Assembly (NCBI GenBank): GCA_024680915.1 | Contig: JAILBN010000118.1 | Span: 1 to 54,427, forward strand | Direction: 5' to 3' | From: Treponemataceae bacterium | GTDB taxonomy: Bacteria > Spirochaetota > Spirochaetia > Treponematales > Treponemataceae | DNA: 54,427 nt | In this document: positions 1-8,069 of the stretch, piece by piece | Position numbering within the stretch: position 1 is the first letter of the stretch | Layout: every line of letters starts with the position of its first letter | The notes under the pieces: model-generated | Seen by the model: only the letters and a program-made list of their open reading frames with translations | What the model was told of the DNA's origin: nothing | The model's database searches: none | Made by a program: the position numbers and the translations under genes

Positions 1-931
1 ACTTCTTGAATCCTTAGGCATTAAATCAACAAAGCAGCGTGATGAGATTAATGATAAGATTATCATTCTTGAGTCTCCTACAATTGGTGCCCACAAGAGG
101 ATAATGGTTCATTTCATTAAACGTTCGGATATTCCGGATGGTTCCCTGACCTTTGATGGAAAAGACCTTAAGTCTATTCAGCCTGGTAATGGCGTGCAGA
201 TAAAATGCACTGATCTTCCAAAATCAATCCAAATAAGGATAAGCTGGAATACTGTATGGTGGAACTTCACTTCTGCCTGGGTACGTGGAGAGCTGGGTAA
301 GGGCTTCCTCAACAGTATAATTTATACCGTTATATCCACTTTCCTTGTCGTTATGCTTGGTCTTATGTTGGGATACGGAACCACGAAATTCAAGTACAAG
401 AAAACTGCGGCGATCGTTTCTGCTTTAATTGCCCTTGGATACCTCCTGGATATCAACCAGCTTATAGTTCCTCTCTTCCTTATGCTGACAAAGCTTGGTC
501 TTACCGACACTCATATTGGTATAATCCTTGTATATACAGCATTTGGTCTTCCTATGGCAGTAATGCTTTCATCCACATACATCAAGGGGCTGCCGGACAG
601 CTTGGTGGAGTCTGCCTATATTGATGGTGCGACTCCCTTCAGAACCTTCATAAGCATCGTTGTTCCTATGACGGTTCCTGTTATAGTTACAATCAGTATC
701 ATGACAGCTCTGGGTATTTGGAACGAGTTCCTTCTTGTTCTTGTTATGGCTTCCAAGGAATCCACAAAGTCATTGCCTGTCGGAGTTTACTCTTTCTCAA
801 GCCGAACAGGTGTTCAGCTTGGCTGGCAGATAGCAGCTCTTGTTATAGCCACACTTCCTGTTCTTGTAGTTTACTTTATTTTCCAGAAAAAACTGGCAGA
901 AGGTGTTGCAGGAGGAGCAATAAAAGAATAA
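1..931 (+). CDS. Sugar ABC transporter permease, MalG-like (5' truncated)
   Basis: The reading frame is already open at base 2, so the gene starts before the window. The C-terminal two thirds is a binding-protein-dependent sugar permease of the MalG class: several membrane segments and the cytoplasmic coupling (EAA) loop ESAYIDGATPFRTF, then a terminal GGAIKE tail typical of MalG-type subunits. It would form the inner-membrane channel with a partner permease, an ATPase and a binding protein encoded upstream. The visible N-terminal part (about 100 residues before the first visible membrane segment) is polar and beta-rich, with SPTIGAHKRI and GSLTFDGKDL. That is much longer than the usual first periplasmic loop. 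It is the last gene of its operon, followed by hairpins. The substrate cannot be told. Family call is firm; the meaning of the N-terminal part is inference. Confidence 0.85.
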   Translation, partial: LLESLGIKSTKQRDEINDKIIILESPTIGAHKRIMVHFIKRSDIPDGSLTFDGKDLKSIQPGNGVQIKCTDLPKSIQIRISWNTVWWNFTSAWVRGELGKGFLNSIIYTVISTFLVVMLGLMLGYGTTKFKYKKTAAIVSALIALGYLLDINQLIVPLFLMLTKLGLTDTHIGIILVYTAFGLPMAVMLSSTYIKGLPDSLVESAYIDGATPFRTFISIVVPMTVPVIVTISIMTALGIWNEFLLVLVMASKESTKSLPVGVYSFSSRTGVQLGWQIAALVIATLPVLVVYFIFQKKLAEGVAGGAIKE

Positions 932-936
932 AATAG

Positions 937-985
937 GGGTGGCACAATCAGCTGGCGATTGTGAAACGAGATCGCCATGCTGCCC
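937..985 (+). other. Alternative stem-loops after the permease gene
   Basis: Two mutually exclusive folds are visible. In one, 937-944 pairs with 978-985 (8 bp with two wobbles) and encloses GGCGAT 954-959 pairing with ATCGCC 971-976. In the other, CACAATC 943-949 pairs with GATTGTG 957-963. A short A/T run follows at 986-995, so the first fold could act as an upstream terminator before the clear one at 1013. Confidence 0.4.
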
Positions 986-1012
986 AAAAATTTTTCGTTT
1001 TTCTCCCTTGTT

Positions 1013-1047
1013 GGATGTCTGGACGTTGTTCAGACATCCTTTTTTTT
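1013..1047 (+). terminator. Rho-independent terminator of the permease operon
   Basis: A perfect 9-bp stem (GGATGTCTG 1013-1021 with CAGACATCC 1031-1039), a 9-nt loop and eight T residues (1040-1047). It closes the operon ending with the truncated permease gene. Confidence 0.9.
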
Positions 1048-1147
1048 CCTGAAATTATTCATAAGTAGCCCGTCGCCCGGCTCGCACAGCGCAAGGCTGC
1101 CCCATACTTGTCTCCGCTCAGCCCTCAGTAATTCCTCTAGGTGATGT

Positions 1148-1250
1148 GCAGCGACATTGGACGCAGGCAGGCCGCCTGTGTGCAATGCTTGACGAGCGTA
1201 GCGAGGAACTCGCATTGGCACACAGGAAGCCTGCGGGAAAATGTCGCTGC
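1148..1250. repeat. Long imperfect inverted repeat, intergenic
   Basis: This is the main content of the gene-free stretch 932-1312. Four nested paired blocks form one long hairpin: GCAGCGACATT 1148-1158 with 1240-1250, CGCAGGC 1162-1168 with 1229-1235, CCTGTGTGC 1175-1183 with 1218-1226, and AATGC 1184-1188 with 1212-1216, about 32 bp in all. The stretch is visibly richer in G+C than its flanks. It looks like a REP- or MITE-like intergenic element. I see no transposase gene and no obvious target-site duplication. Bases 1048-1147 hold nothing else I can support. Confidence 0.6.
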
Positions 1251-1301
1251 AGACTGCCCGCACACAGGAAGCCTGCGGGAAAATGTCGCTGCAGGCTGCC
1301 C
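1218..1301. repeat. 42-bp tandem duplication, two copies
   Basis: Copy 1 (1218-1259) and copy 2 (1260-1301) differ at one base (A versus G near the end). The unit corresponds to the right arm of the inverted repeat at 1148-1250, so that arm has been duplicated. The second copy ends 11 bp before the stop codon of the beta-mannosidase gene. Confidence 0.85.
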
Positions 1302-1312
1302 GCAAGTAGACC

Positions 1313-3913
1313 TTAGTATATATCCCGCAGCGTCGTGACAGACAGCTTTTTCTGCAAAGCCTGCGCCGTCAGCTTTCTTTTTTCTGTCAGACGGAAGGTC
1401 AGACTTTCTGTCTTGCCAGGAAGAAGCGTGAGCATATTACGGCTGAAAATACCAGGAAGCTTGTCCGCATCCAGTGCCAGGTAGAAAGCTGGCTTATCCG
1501 TCTTGAGGGTGATGGTGAAATCTCCGGTTTTATTCTTGCGTACGCTGATTTTTACCTTGGAGCTTTCAAGCTCGCATTTTTTAGGCTGGATACAAAAAAG
1601 TGTGGTCTCCGAGCGGATTTTTCCCCAGGTCATTTCCGCATAGATAAAGAAGGAATCAGGTGAGAAGCCCAAATCCTCAATTTGCTTGCTGTAGACGCAG
1701 GTGCTGCTTTCACCTGGGTAGTTCTGATCAGATATCTCTTCTTCCCTCAGCACTTTTCCATTGAAGTCGATAAGAGAAAGCTTTATTATCGGCTTTATTG
1801 AAAGAGCAGTGTCATTCAATAGGAAGCATTTTACTTCTCCATCTTTTTTGTATAGGGAGAGTCCTATAGGAGCGAAGAACTCTTTTGCCGCATAGTGAAG
1901 AAGCTTCCATTTTCCTGAGTACTCTATAGAAGACCAGGAGGATACAGGCCATAAGTCATTGAGCTGCCAGATTACCGCACCCATGCAAAGAGGTTTTAGG
2001 GAACGCCAGTAGTCTACCGCTGTCTTTATGGCCAAGGCCTGCTGTACCTGACTTAGGTAAAGCATATGCTTAAAGGAGGAAGGTACTCTGAAGTAACGGG
2101 CGAAATTCTCAAAAATTATGGAGTTTCCTCCGGGAGAACGCTGATGGAATTCAAAGACAGGGCTCGTTATGTTGAAGTCTTTTTTCTCATCAGCGAAGGT
2201 TTTCGTCTCCGATAGTGAGGGAAGGGATTGATAGCCGAATTCCGAGACGAAGCGTGGTTTAATATCATAATAGGCTTCGAAGGGCTTTTTCTCGTGCCAT
2301 ACACTCCAGTAGTGCATATCTCCCCGGCCGTCTGAATGCCAATTGTCAGCGAAGTCATCGTCACCGGAGCAGGGAGAGCTTGACCACCAGGCTCGGGAGG
2401 GGTCGTTCTTTCGAACTTCGTCTCCTACGGTTCCTTCATTTAGTCTGTCGTAATCAACAAGGTAAAGATCCCGGTTTTCCCTTGATTCCTTGTACCAGGT
2501 TATGGCTCCTAAATTCTCATTGTTGCCGCACCAGAGGGCTATTGATGGATGATGGCTGAGTCTGCGGACTTGGTGGCGTATCTCAAGCCTGACATTGTCC
2601 AGAAAGTCTTTGTCAGCAGGGTAGGTGGAACAGGCGAACATACAGTCATGCCATATAAGAATACCTTTTTTGTCACATAGATCGTAGAAAAGATCTTTTT
2701 CATAAAGGCCGCCACCCCAGACGCGGATGCAGTTCTGATTTGCTTCGACAAGGGCAGAAAGCAATGCCTCATATTTGTCTTTTGTCTGGCGTTCCGGAAT
2801 AGCGTCACAGGGAATCCAGTTGGAGCCTTTAGCAAAGACAGCTTTTCCATTGACCTTGAAATAAAGGGAGCGTCCGTACTCGTCTTTCTCCGAGACGGTC
2901 TCCAGGGTTCTGAAGGCTAGATTCTGCTTTATTAAAGCGCCAGATGCCTTTGTCGTCAGGGTGTATATCGTATTGTCCTTCAGCAGGGGAAGGCCTTTTT
3001 TTTCTATGTTTTTTTCGTCCTCAGGACTAGATCCGGCCGGCCACCATATATCTGGTTTTTTTACGGTTAGAGTTTCTTCTATTATATTCTCTCCCGGAAT
3101 TAGTTCCACAGAGACGGTCTTTTCTGCCAAAAGGGCCTTTCTTTTCTCTCCTCCCTTGGAGCTGTCCTTTGCGCCTTCAGAGGACACAGGAGCAGAAATA
3201 CTGAAGGAAAAGCTGGTTTTCGTAGCTTTGAGGCTTTGATATATGGCTTTTATGTGAACCTTCCAGTTCTTTCCTTTCCCTTCCGGCTCCGTAGTCGTCT
3301 GAACGTAGTCAAGGAAGCCTGTAGCTGTTTGTATAAGCTTTATGGGATTGTATACACCACAGACCATGAGGCATATGCCCCAGTCCCAGCCAGCATTGCA
3401 TTGGGTTTTTCTTACAAGGTTCCTATGGGGCGAGAATATGTCGTATACAGAGCAGGGGGCTGGATGGGAAAGACTTGCGGCCTTTTCACAGGCATGACCT
3501 TCCGAAGACTCGAAGACAAGGCGTAGTGTATTCTTACCTTCATGAAGATAGTCTGTTATTTCAAAACGCCATTTTCTGAAAAAGTTCTGGCACAGCCCGA
3601 CTTCCTTCTTGTTTATGAAAACACGGATGAAGGTGTCCGCCTCTTCCAGTTCTATGAACTGCCTGCCTCTTAGAAAGCTTGGAGCAACATTGAATTCTGT
3701 CTCTGCCTGCCAGTCGGTTTTTCCGACCCACTGAACCTGAAGCTCGTTCATCCTATAATAGGGATCGGGGATACATTTGTTCCTCAGCAGAGTTGAATGG
3801 ATGTCGCCGGGAAAGGTCATGGTCATTTTTTGGGGGAGTTTTATTCCTGTCGGAATATCAGATTTATTGCATGGAGAAAGGGAGAATATCCCTTTTATTG
3901 GTATCGTTTTCAT
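1313..3913 (-). CDS. Beta-mannosidase, glycoside hydrolase family 2
   Basis: An 866-residue enzyme that would release mannose from the non-reducing end of beta-mannosides, as in mannan or glycan breakdown. The N-terminal sugar-binding domain has the GDIHSTLL..IPDPYYRMNE signature of GH2 beta-mannosidases, followed by the TIM barrel. The acid/base glutamate is probably E466 in WCGNNEN and the nucleophile E558 in VSEFGYQS; both sit at the expected family positions. A W-rich segment near QLNDLWPVSSW is also typical. No signal peptide is seen, so it is probably cytoplasmic and acts on imported oligosaccharides. The C-terminal part is beta-sandwich-like. It is transcribed toward the permease gene at the window's left edge; whether they share a pathway is unproven. 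The upstream bases show no strong ribosome-binding site. Confidence 0.92.
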   Translation of the reverse strand: MKTIPIKGIFSLSPCNKSDIPTGIKLPQKMTMTFPGDIHSTLLRNKCIPDPYYRMNELQVQWVGKTDWQAETEFNVAPSFLRGRQFIELEEADTFIRVFINKKEVGLCQNFFRKWRFEITDYLHEGKNTLRLVFESSEGHACEKAASLSHPAPCSVYDIFSPHRNLVRKTQCNAGWDWGICLMVCGVYNPIKLIQTATGFLDYVQTTTEPEGKGKNWKVHIKAIYQSLKATKTSFSFSISAPVSSEGAKDSSKGGEKRKALLAEKTVSVELIPGENIIEETLTVKKPDIWWPAGSSPEDEKNIEKKGLPLLKDNTIYTLTTKASGALIKQNLAFRTLETVSEKDEYGRSLYFKVNGKAVFAKGSNWIPCDAIPERQTKDKYEALLSALVEANQNCIRVWGGGLYEKDLFYDLCDKKGILIWHDCMFACSTYPADKDFLDNVRLEIRHQVRRLSHHPSIALWCGNNENLGAITWYKESRENRDLYLVDYDRLNEGTVGDEVRKNDPSRAWWSSSPCSGDDDFADNWHSDGRGDMHYWSVWHEKKPFEAYYDIKPRFVSEFGYQSLPSLSETKTFADEKKDFNITSPVFEFHQRSPGGNSIIFENFARYFRVPSSFKHMLYLSQVQQALAIKTAVDYWRSLKPLCMGAVIWQLNDLWPVSSWSSIEYSGKWKLLHYAAKEFFAPIGLSLYKKDGEVKCFLLNDTALSIKPIIKLSLIDFNGKVLREEEISDQNYPGESSTCVYSKQIEDLGFSPDSFFIYAEMTWGKIRSETTLFCIQPKKCELESSKVKISVRKNKTGDFTITLKTDKPAFYLALDADKLPGIFSRNMLTLLPGKTESLTFRLTEKRKLTAQALQKKLSVTTLRDIY

Positions 3914-3975
3914 AGGGATATTTTACCTTATTTGCAATTCTTTTGATAGCTGTGGAGGGCTTTACTGCACTTATT

Positions 3976-5109
3976 TTAGAATCCTATTGATATATACATA
4001 GATAAATTCGTATAGAAGGATCCATCAATAATAGGAATGAATTGACTTACGTTGAATAATAATTTTGATTTTTTTATGAAAGGAATATCCAAATCAAAAG
4101 TCCATTGGATTCCGTTAAAAATAATGTCTTTTGTCTCAGAGAGACTCATGAATGCTCCTACGTCACAAATAAGCTTGACATCATTTTCTGTTATATGATC
4201 AAAGAATAAACTTGGTTTTATGAGGTTCGTATACAACAAAGAAGAACCTTTGTCAGCATGTATGACTGAAAGCTGCTTGAAATGGGAGAAATTGTCTGAA
4301 TAACCGGAGGCATATATGATTTTTCCTCCGAAGTGGGTTTTATCTATGGTATATTCCATGCTGGCGAAGGAAAGATTCGCCATATGGCCGAATTCATTGT
4401 TTTCATTTGTCCATGACAGGGTGGTGCACAAGGTATAAGGAATAAAATAGAGGAAATTGCCGTCTATACGGACCATGGTATACAGCCTGTTCTGTGTCTT
4501 CTCTGCGGGATTGAATGCTCCCAGGACTTCTAGTCCTATGGATTTGTCTTCATATATGTCGGGCAGATATGTGAAGAAATCGGCCGTGATATAAGTGGGG
4601 GAGGTGGGGTATATTCCTGTGTTGGTGAGAGTGGGCATCATAGGGTTATGGCGTGCATTGAGGAAGCCTGTGTAACCACCGTAGAGATGGGCCTTTATTG
4701 ATGGCGATTCCAAGATGAAGCGGACTCCGTCAAGCTTCTGGCTGAATATAAGCTCCGTACAGTCTTTTACGGAGAAACGCCCCATTTCAAAGGAACCGAA
4801 GGCACTTTCAGAAAGCGGAATAGCCATGATAAGGGATAATTCCGTGCAGTCTGCTATAGGATCTAATTCTGTGGAATTAACTTGCCATAAAAGAGAGAAG
4901 TCCCCGGCGATTCTTAGATTTGTGTTTTTATTAAAATCAAGAGGAAATTTAAGCCCTAAATTGGCATTTCCTGTCTCAAATATATCAATTGTGTTGATAC
5001 TTGCTGTTCTACCGGCTGTAAGGGAAGAAACGGAGCCATTAATCTCGAATGCAGATGCCGTCATTGTCATAAAAGCTGCCAGTAAAAGCAAAGATATCGC
5101 TTTTCTCAT
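3976..5109 (-). CDS. Exported beta-barrel-like protein, probably outer membrane
   Basis: I do not recognise a named family. The 377-residue protein begins with a clear Sec signal peptide (MRKAISLLLLAAFMTMTASA, cleavage likely after ASA). The rest alternates hydrophobic and polar residues in strand-like stretches, has no further membrane helices and ends in aromatic phenylalanine (YISIGF), the usual outer-membrane barrel end. The start is supported by a good Shine-Dalgarno site (AGGAG, about 8 nt upstream) and by a promoter at 5130-5158. It is transcribed divergently from the CHASE2 cyclase gene and is followed directly by the beta-mannosidase gene on the same strand. A porin-like role is possible but not shown. 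Confidence 0.7.
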   Translation of the reverse strand: MRKAISLLLLAAFMTMTASAFEINGSVSSLTAGRTASINTIDIFETGNANLGLKFPLDFNKNTNLRIAGDFSLLWQVNSTELDPIADCTELSLIMAIPLSESAFGSFEMGRFSVKDCTELIFSQKLDGVRFILESPSIKAHLYGGYTGFLNARHNPMMPTLTNTGIYPTSPTYITADFFTYLPDIYEDKSIGLEVLGAFNPAEKTQNRLYTMVRIDGNFLYFIPYTLCTTLSWTNENNEFGHMANLSFASMEYTIDKTHFGGKIIYASGYSDNFSHFKQLSVIHADKGSSLLYTNLIKPSLFFDHITENDVKLICDVGAFMSLSETKDIIFNGIQWTFDLDIPFIKKSKLLFNVSQFIPIIDGSFYTNLSMYISIGF

Positions 5110-5129
5110 TAAAAATACTCCTGTTCTTT

Positions 5130-5158
5130 ATTATCGGCTATTTTATATGATAACACAA
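5130..5158 (-). promoter_or_regulatory. Sigma-70-type promoter of the barrel-protein gene
   Basis: On the minus strand, -35 TTGTGT (5153-5158) and -10 GATAAT (5130-5135) are separated by 17 bp, upstream of an AGGAG ribosome-binding site and the start codon at 5109. Predicted by eye. Confidence 0.55.
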
Positions 5159-5179
5159 ATGAATTAGCAAAAAAAGTGA

Positions 5180-5218
5180 TTTTGTCCGGCATGATTACGT
5201 GCTATAATATAGAGTATG
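5180..5218 (+). promoter_or_regulatory. Promoter and leaderless start of the cyclase gene
   Basis: A perfect -10 TATAAT lies at 5203-5208; the best -35 at 17 bp spacing is the poor TTTTGT (5180-5185). The start codon at 5216 follows after only 7 nt, where transcription should begin, and no Shine-Dalgarno site exists. The mRNA is therefore probably leaderless. Confidence 0.6.
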
Positions 5219-8017
5219 AATTCAATTGAGTCGAAAAAATTAAAAGTACATCGCGATGCGATCGTGTCGTTGATCGTTATTCTATTTGTCTTCATTTTGA
5301 GTGTCACCGGACTTATAGAACCTTTCGAGCTGAAGGTGTATGACCTTTTGATGAAGCTAAAACCGGCGACTACGGAGCTTGAGGATGTGGTTATCGTGGC
5401 GATAGATGACGCTTCGATTGCAGAGATGGGTACATTCCCCTGGCAGCGTGATAAAGTTGCTGATGGTATAATAAGGATGAGGGAGTTGGGTGCTTCCAGT
5501 GTCACCTTCGATATTGAGTATACTTCTCCCTCTGCACTTGGTGTCAATCCTGATGCGGAAAGCAAGCTTTCAACCAAGTTCAATACTGTTGACGAGAATA
5601 TAAGTTCATACATACAGGAACTTTCGGATGCAATCGCCTCCGGATATTTCACGAATGAAGAAATCTTGGGACTCATCGATGAGATCTTGAATTATGGAAT
5701 TAAGCCGGAAATTCAAGGTTTACATGATTCCGTCTCAACGGAAGTCACCCGTGATAACGATGAATATTTTGCTAATTCTCTTGCTTTTTTCGGTAATTCT
5801 TGGCTCACCATCAATGTGGGCGATATGGATATAAAGGTTTCCGATGAGCTTCTGGATTACGTCAAAGAGAATATCCTGCTTGATAATGTAAAAGATGACG
5901 GTGGTTATATACATCCTGAGTGTGAGGAGTATCTTGATGAGCTGGGTATTGTCCGTGGCCTTACTCCTGCCCTTTATTCTATGCTTGAGAAATCAGCCGG
6001 GGCTGGTTTTACCAACATCGTGCTTGATAGTGACGGAACCCGCCGCAGGGTTAAGCTCTTGTTCGATGAGTACGACAAGTATGCGGCTCAGCTTGTTACA
6101 GCCCCTCTCCTTAATATAGTCAAGCCTTCCAGTATAGAGCGGACCGGGAATAAGCTTATATTCCACGATGCTATGAGACCTGGTGCGGACAAGGCTGTTG
6201 ATATTGTCATCCCACTTGATACCGAAGGAAACATGCTGGTGAACTGGATAAAACAAGACTTCAAGAACAGTTTCAAATATGAATCCTTCTTGTTCCTTAA
6301 ACAGTTGGATGACTATGAGAAACAGATTATCAATATCCTCAGAAGTCTCGCGGCCCAGGATCAGTTCATAGATCAGTATGGTGATTATCTCCCCTTCTAT
6401 AGTGCTGCTGTATATCTGCTTGCGGAATATGATGATATAACTGCTACTAAAGAGGAACTGCTTGCCAGTGCTGATGCTACTTCCCGTGAAGATCCTAGAT
6501 TCGAGGAATACTTTGAGGCAAGGCGCATTTTCTTTGAGGAATGTGCGGAGCTTAATGATTCTTATTATATGGAAAACATCAGGGAATTCCTTGTGAAATA
6601 TGCGGATGAGGAGACTCAGGAGAGGTTTGAGACATTCTTTACTTTCCTTTTTGATAATTATGAGCTTTATCTTGAATACTACAACGAGGAGTTCCAGAAG
6701 CTTCACGAAAGCTATAACAATGCATTTTGTATAATAGGTCATACTGCGACCGCATCTACGGATCTTGGAACCACTCCTTTCGAGAATCATTATGCCAACG
6801 TGGGTACCCATGCCAACGTGTACAACACTATTATGACTGGAGAATTCATCACTCCTGTTCCCTGGTGGTATAGCGTGGCTGCCGCAGCTTTAGCTCTTCT
6901 TGTCATGACCTTCTTTTCCCATTTCAGCCGTGCCTTCATACAGAATCTTCTTGGCATACTGGGGATAACGATTTGTCTTGTCGTATGTATTTTGCCTATG
7001 GTTCTTTTCCGGGTGTACATACCTGTGGTCCCTCCTTTCCTTATCATGATTCTTGGTTACATCGCCTGCACAGTATACCGCTTTATTTATGCCGAGCGTG
7101 ACAAGAAGTTCCTCAGGAGCACCCTGTCGACTTATGTTTCCGCGGATGTAGTAAACGAAATCGTCAATGACCCTGCGAAGCTTAAGCTTGGTGGAGAGGA
7201 AAAGAACATAACGGCCATATTTACGGATATAAGGAGCTTCTCCACTATTTCTGAGAAGGTAACCCCTACGGAGCTTGTAAGCTTCCTGAATCAGTACCTT
7301 TCCCTGCTCAGCGACATTATCCTGGAGAATGGCGGTACAATCGATAAGTATGAGGGTGATGCCATCATCGCCTTCGTAGGAGCGCCTGTCTCTTACGCGG
7401 ATCATGCCTGGAGGGCCTGTATCTCTGCTGTAAGGATGAAGCAGGCAGAAGCTAAGTTCAACGAGGAGATGCTTGCCAACGGTACTATTCCGAACAAAAT
7501 CTGTATGCCTATATGCACCCGCATCGGTATAAATACAGGTGATATGGTCGTGGGCAACATGGGTACTGAGAACAAGATGAATTACACCATGATGGGAAAT
7601 GCCGTAAACCTTGCCGCCCGCCTGGAGGGAGTCAATAAAGTTTACCATTCCTGGGTTCTTGTATCGGAGACTACATGGAATGCGGCCGACTCTGGTGAGC
7701 ATAAGGGTATTCTCCTTGCCCGCCGCCTTGATAAGGTCCGGGTCGTCGGAATAAATACCCCTGTTCAGCTCTACAATATTCTTGGTATAAAATCTGAGTT
7801 GGATGAAGCCCTTTTGGAGTCTGTCAAGCTTTTCCACCAGGGACTTGATTTATACTTGCAGAAAGAGTTTTCCAATGCGAAAAAGATATTCGATATGGCC
7901 ACCAGAAAGTACCCTGATGACCAGACTGCCGCCGTGTTCTCGGCTCGTTGTATGTCCTTTATGGAGAAGGGTGTCCCTGCGGACTGGGATGGAGTCGTCA
8001 ACATGACTTCCAAGTAG
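5216..8017 (+). CDS. CHASE2-domain class III nucleotide cyclase with C-terminal TPR-like helices
   Basis: A 933-residue membrane sensor-cyclase that should make cAMP (less likely cGMP). Order: one membrane helix (about 15-38), an extracytoplasmic CHASE2 domain (VYDLLMKLKP.., then VVIVAIDDASIAEMG) running to about residue 540 with a long acidic insertion, three membrane helices (about 545-630), a class III cyclase domain (about 650-860) and a helical tail resembling TPR repeats. Metal-binding aspartates D671 (FTDIRSF) and D715 (GDAIIAF), the adenine-contacting lysine K711 and the transition-state pair N798/R802 are present. The position where adenylyl cyclases usually have aspartate is N795 (MMGNAVN). 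It is a single-gene unit with a promoter ending 7 nt before the ATG. Family call firm; nucleotide and signal unknown. Confidence 0.92.
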   Translation: MNSIESKKLKVHRDAIVSLIVILFVFILSVTGLIEPFELKVYDLLMKLKPATTELEDVVIVAIDDASIAEMGTFPWQRDKVADGIIRMRELGASSVTFDIEYTSPSALGVNPDAESKLSTKFNTVDENISSYIQELSDAIASGYFTNEEILGLIDEILNYGIKPEIQGLHDSVSTEVTRDNDEYFANSLAFFGNSWLTINVGDMDIKVSDELLDYVKENILLDNVKDDGGYIHPECEEYLDELGIVRGLTPALYSMLEKSAGAGFTNIVLDSDGTRRRVKLLFDEYDKYAAQLVTAPLLNIVKPSSIERTGNKLIFHDAMRPGADKAVDIVIPLDTEGNMLVNWIKQDFKNSFKYESFLFLKQLDDYEKQIINILRSLAAQDQFIDQYGDYLPFYSAAVYLLAEYDDITATKEELLASADATSREDPRFEEYFEARRIFFEECAELNDSYYMENIREFLVKYADEETQERFETFFTFLFDNYELYLEYYNEEFQKLHESYNNAFCIIGHTATASTDLGTTPFENHYANVGTHANVYNTIMTGEFITPVPWWYSVAAAALALLVMTFFSHFSRAFIQNLLGILGITICLVVCILPMVLFRVYIPVVPPFLIMILGYIACTVYRFIYAERDKKFLRSTLSTYVSADVVNEIVNDPAKLKLGGEEKNITAIFTDIRSFSTISEKVTPTELVSFLNQYLSLLSDIILENGGTIDKYEGDAIIAFVGAPVSYADHAWRACISAVRMKQAEAKFNEEMLANGTIPNKICMPICTRIGINTGDMVVGNMGTENKMNYTMMGNAVNLAARLEGVNKVYHSWVLVSETTWNAADSGEHKGILLARRLDKVRVVGINTPVQLYNILGIKSELDEALLESVKLFHQGLDLYLQKEFSNAKKIFDMATRKYPDDQTAAVFSARCMSFMEKGVPADWDGVVNMTSK

Positions 8018-8069
8018 CTGGCTGCAAAGGCTTGCTGTGTTTTGTGCTTCTTGTTGTGTCGTATCGAGA

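Noticed and set aside
1216-1232. A second sigma-54 promoter (TTGGCACAC...GC)
   Set aside because: The -12 element TTGC is missing at the required spacing and no gene starts downstream on that strand.
1218-1301. A CRISPR-like direct repeat
   Set aside because: Only two copies, directly adjacent with no spacers, and no cas genes.
1030-1305. A 91-codon reading frame on the minus strand across the repeat block
   Set aside because: It is produced by the 42-bp tandem repeat and the palindrome, runs through the terminator, and has no ribosome-binding site or protein-like composition.
6890-7837. A 315-codon minus-strand frame opposite the CHASE2 cyclase
   Set aside because: Antisense to the conserved cyclase domain; no ribosome-binding site and no recognisable domain. 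The 272-codon frame at 5993-6811 is rejected for the same reason.
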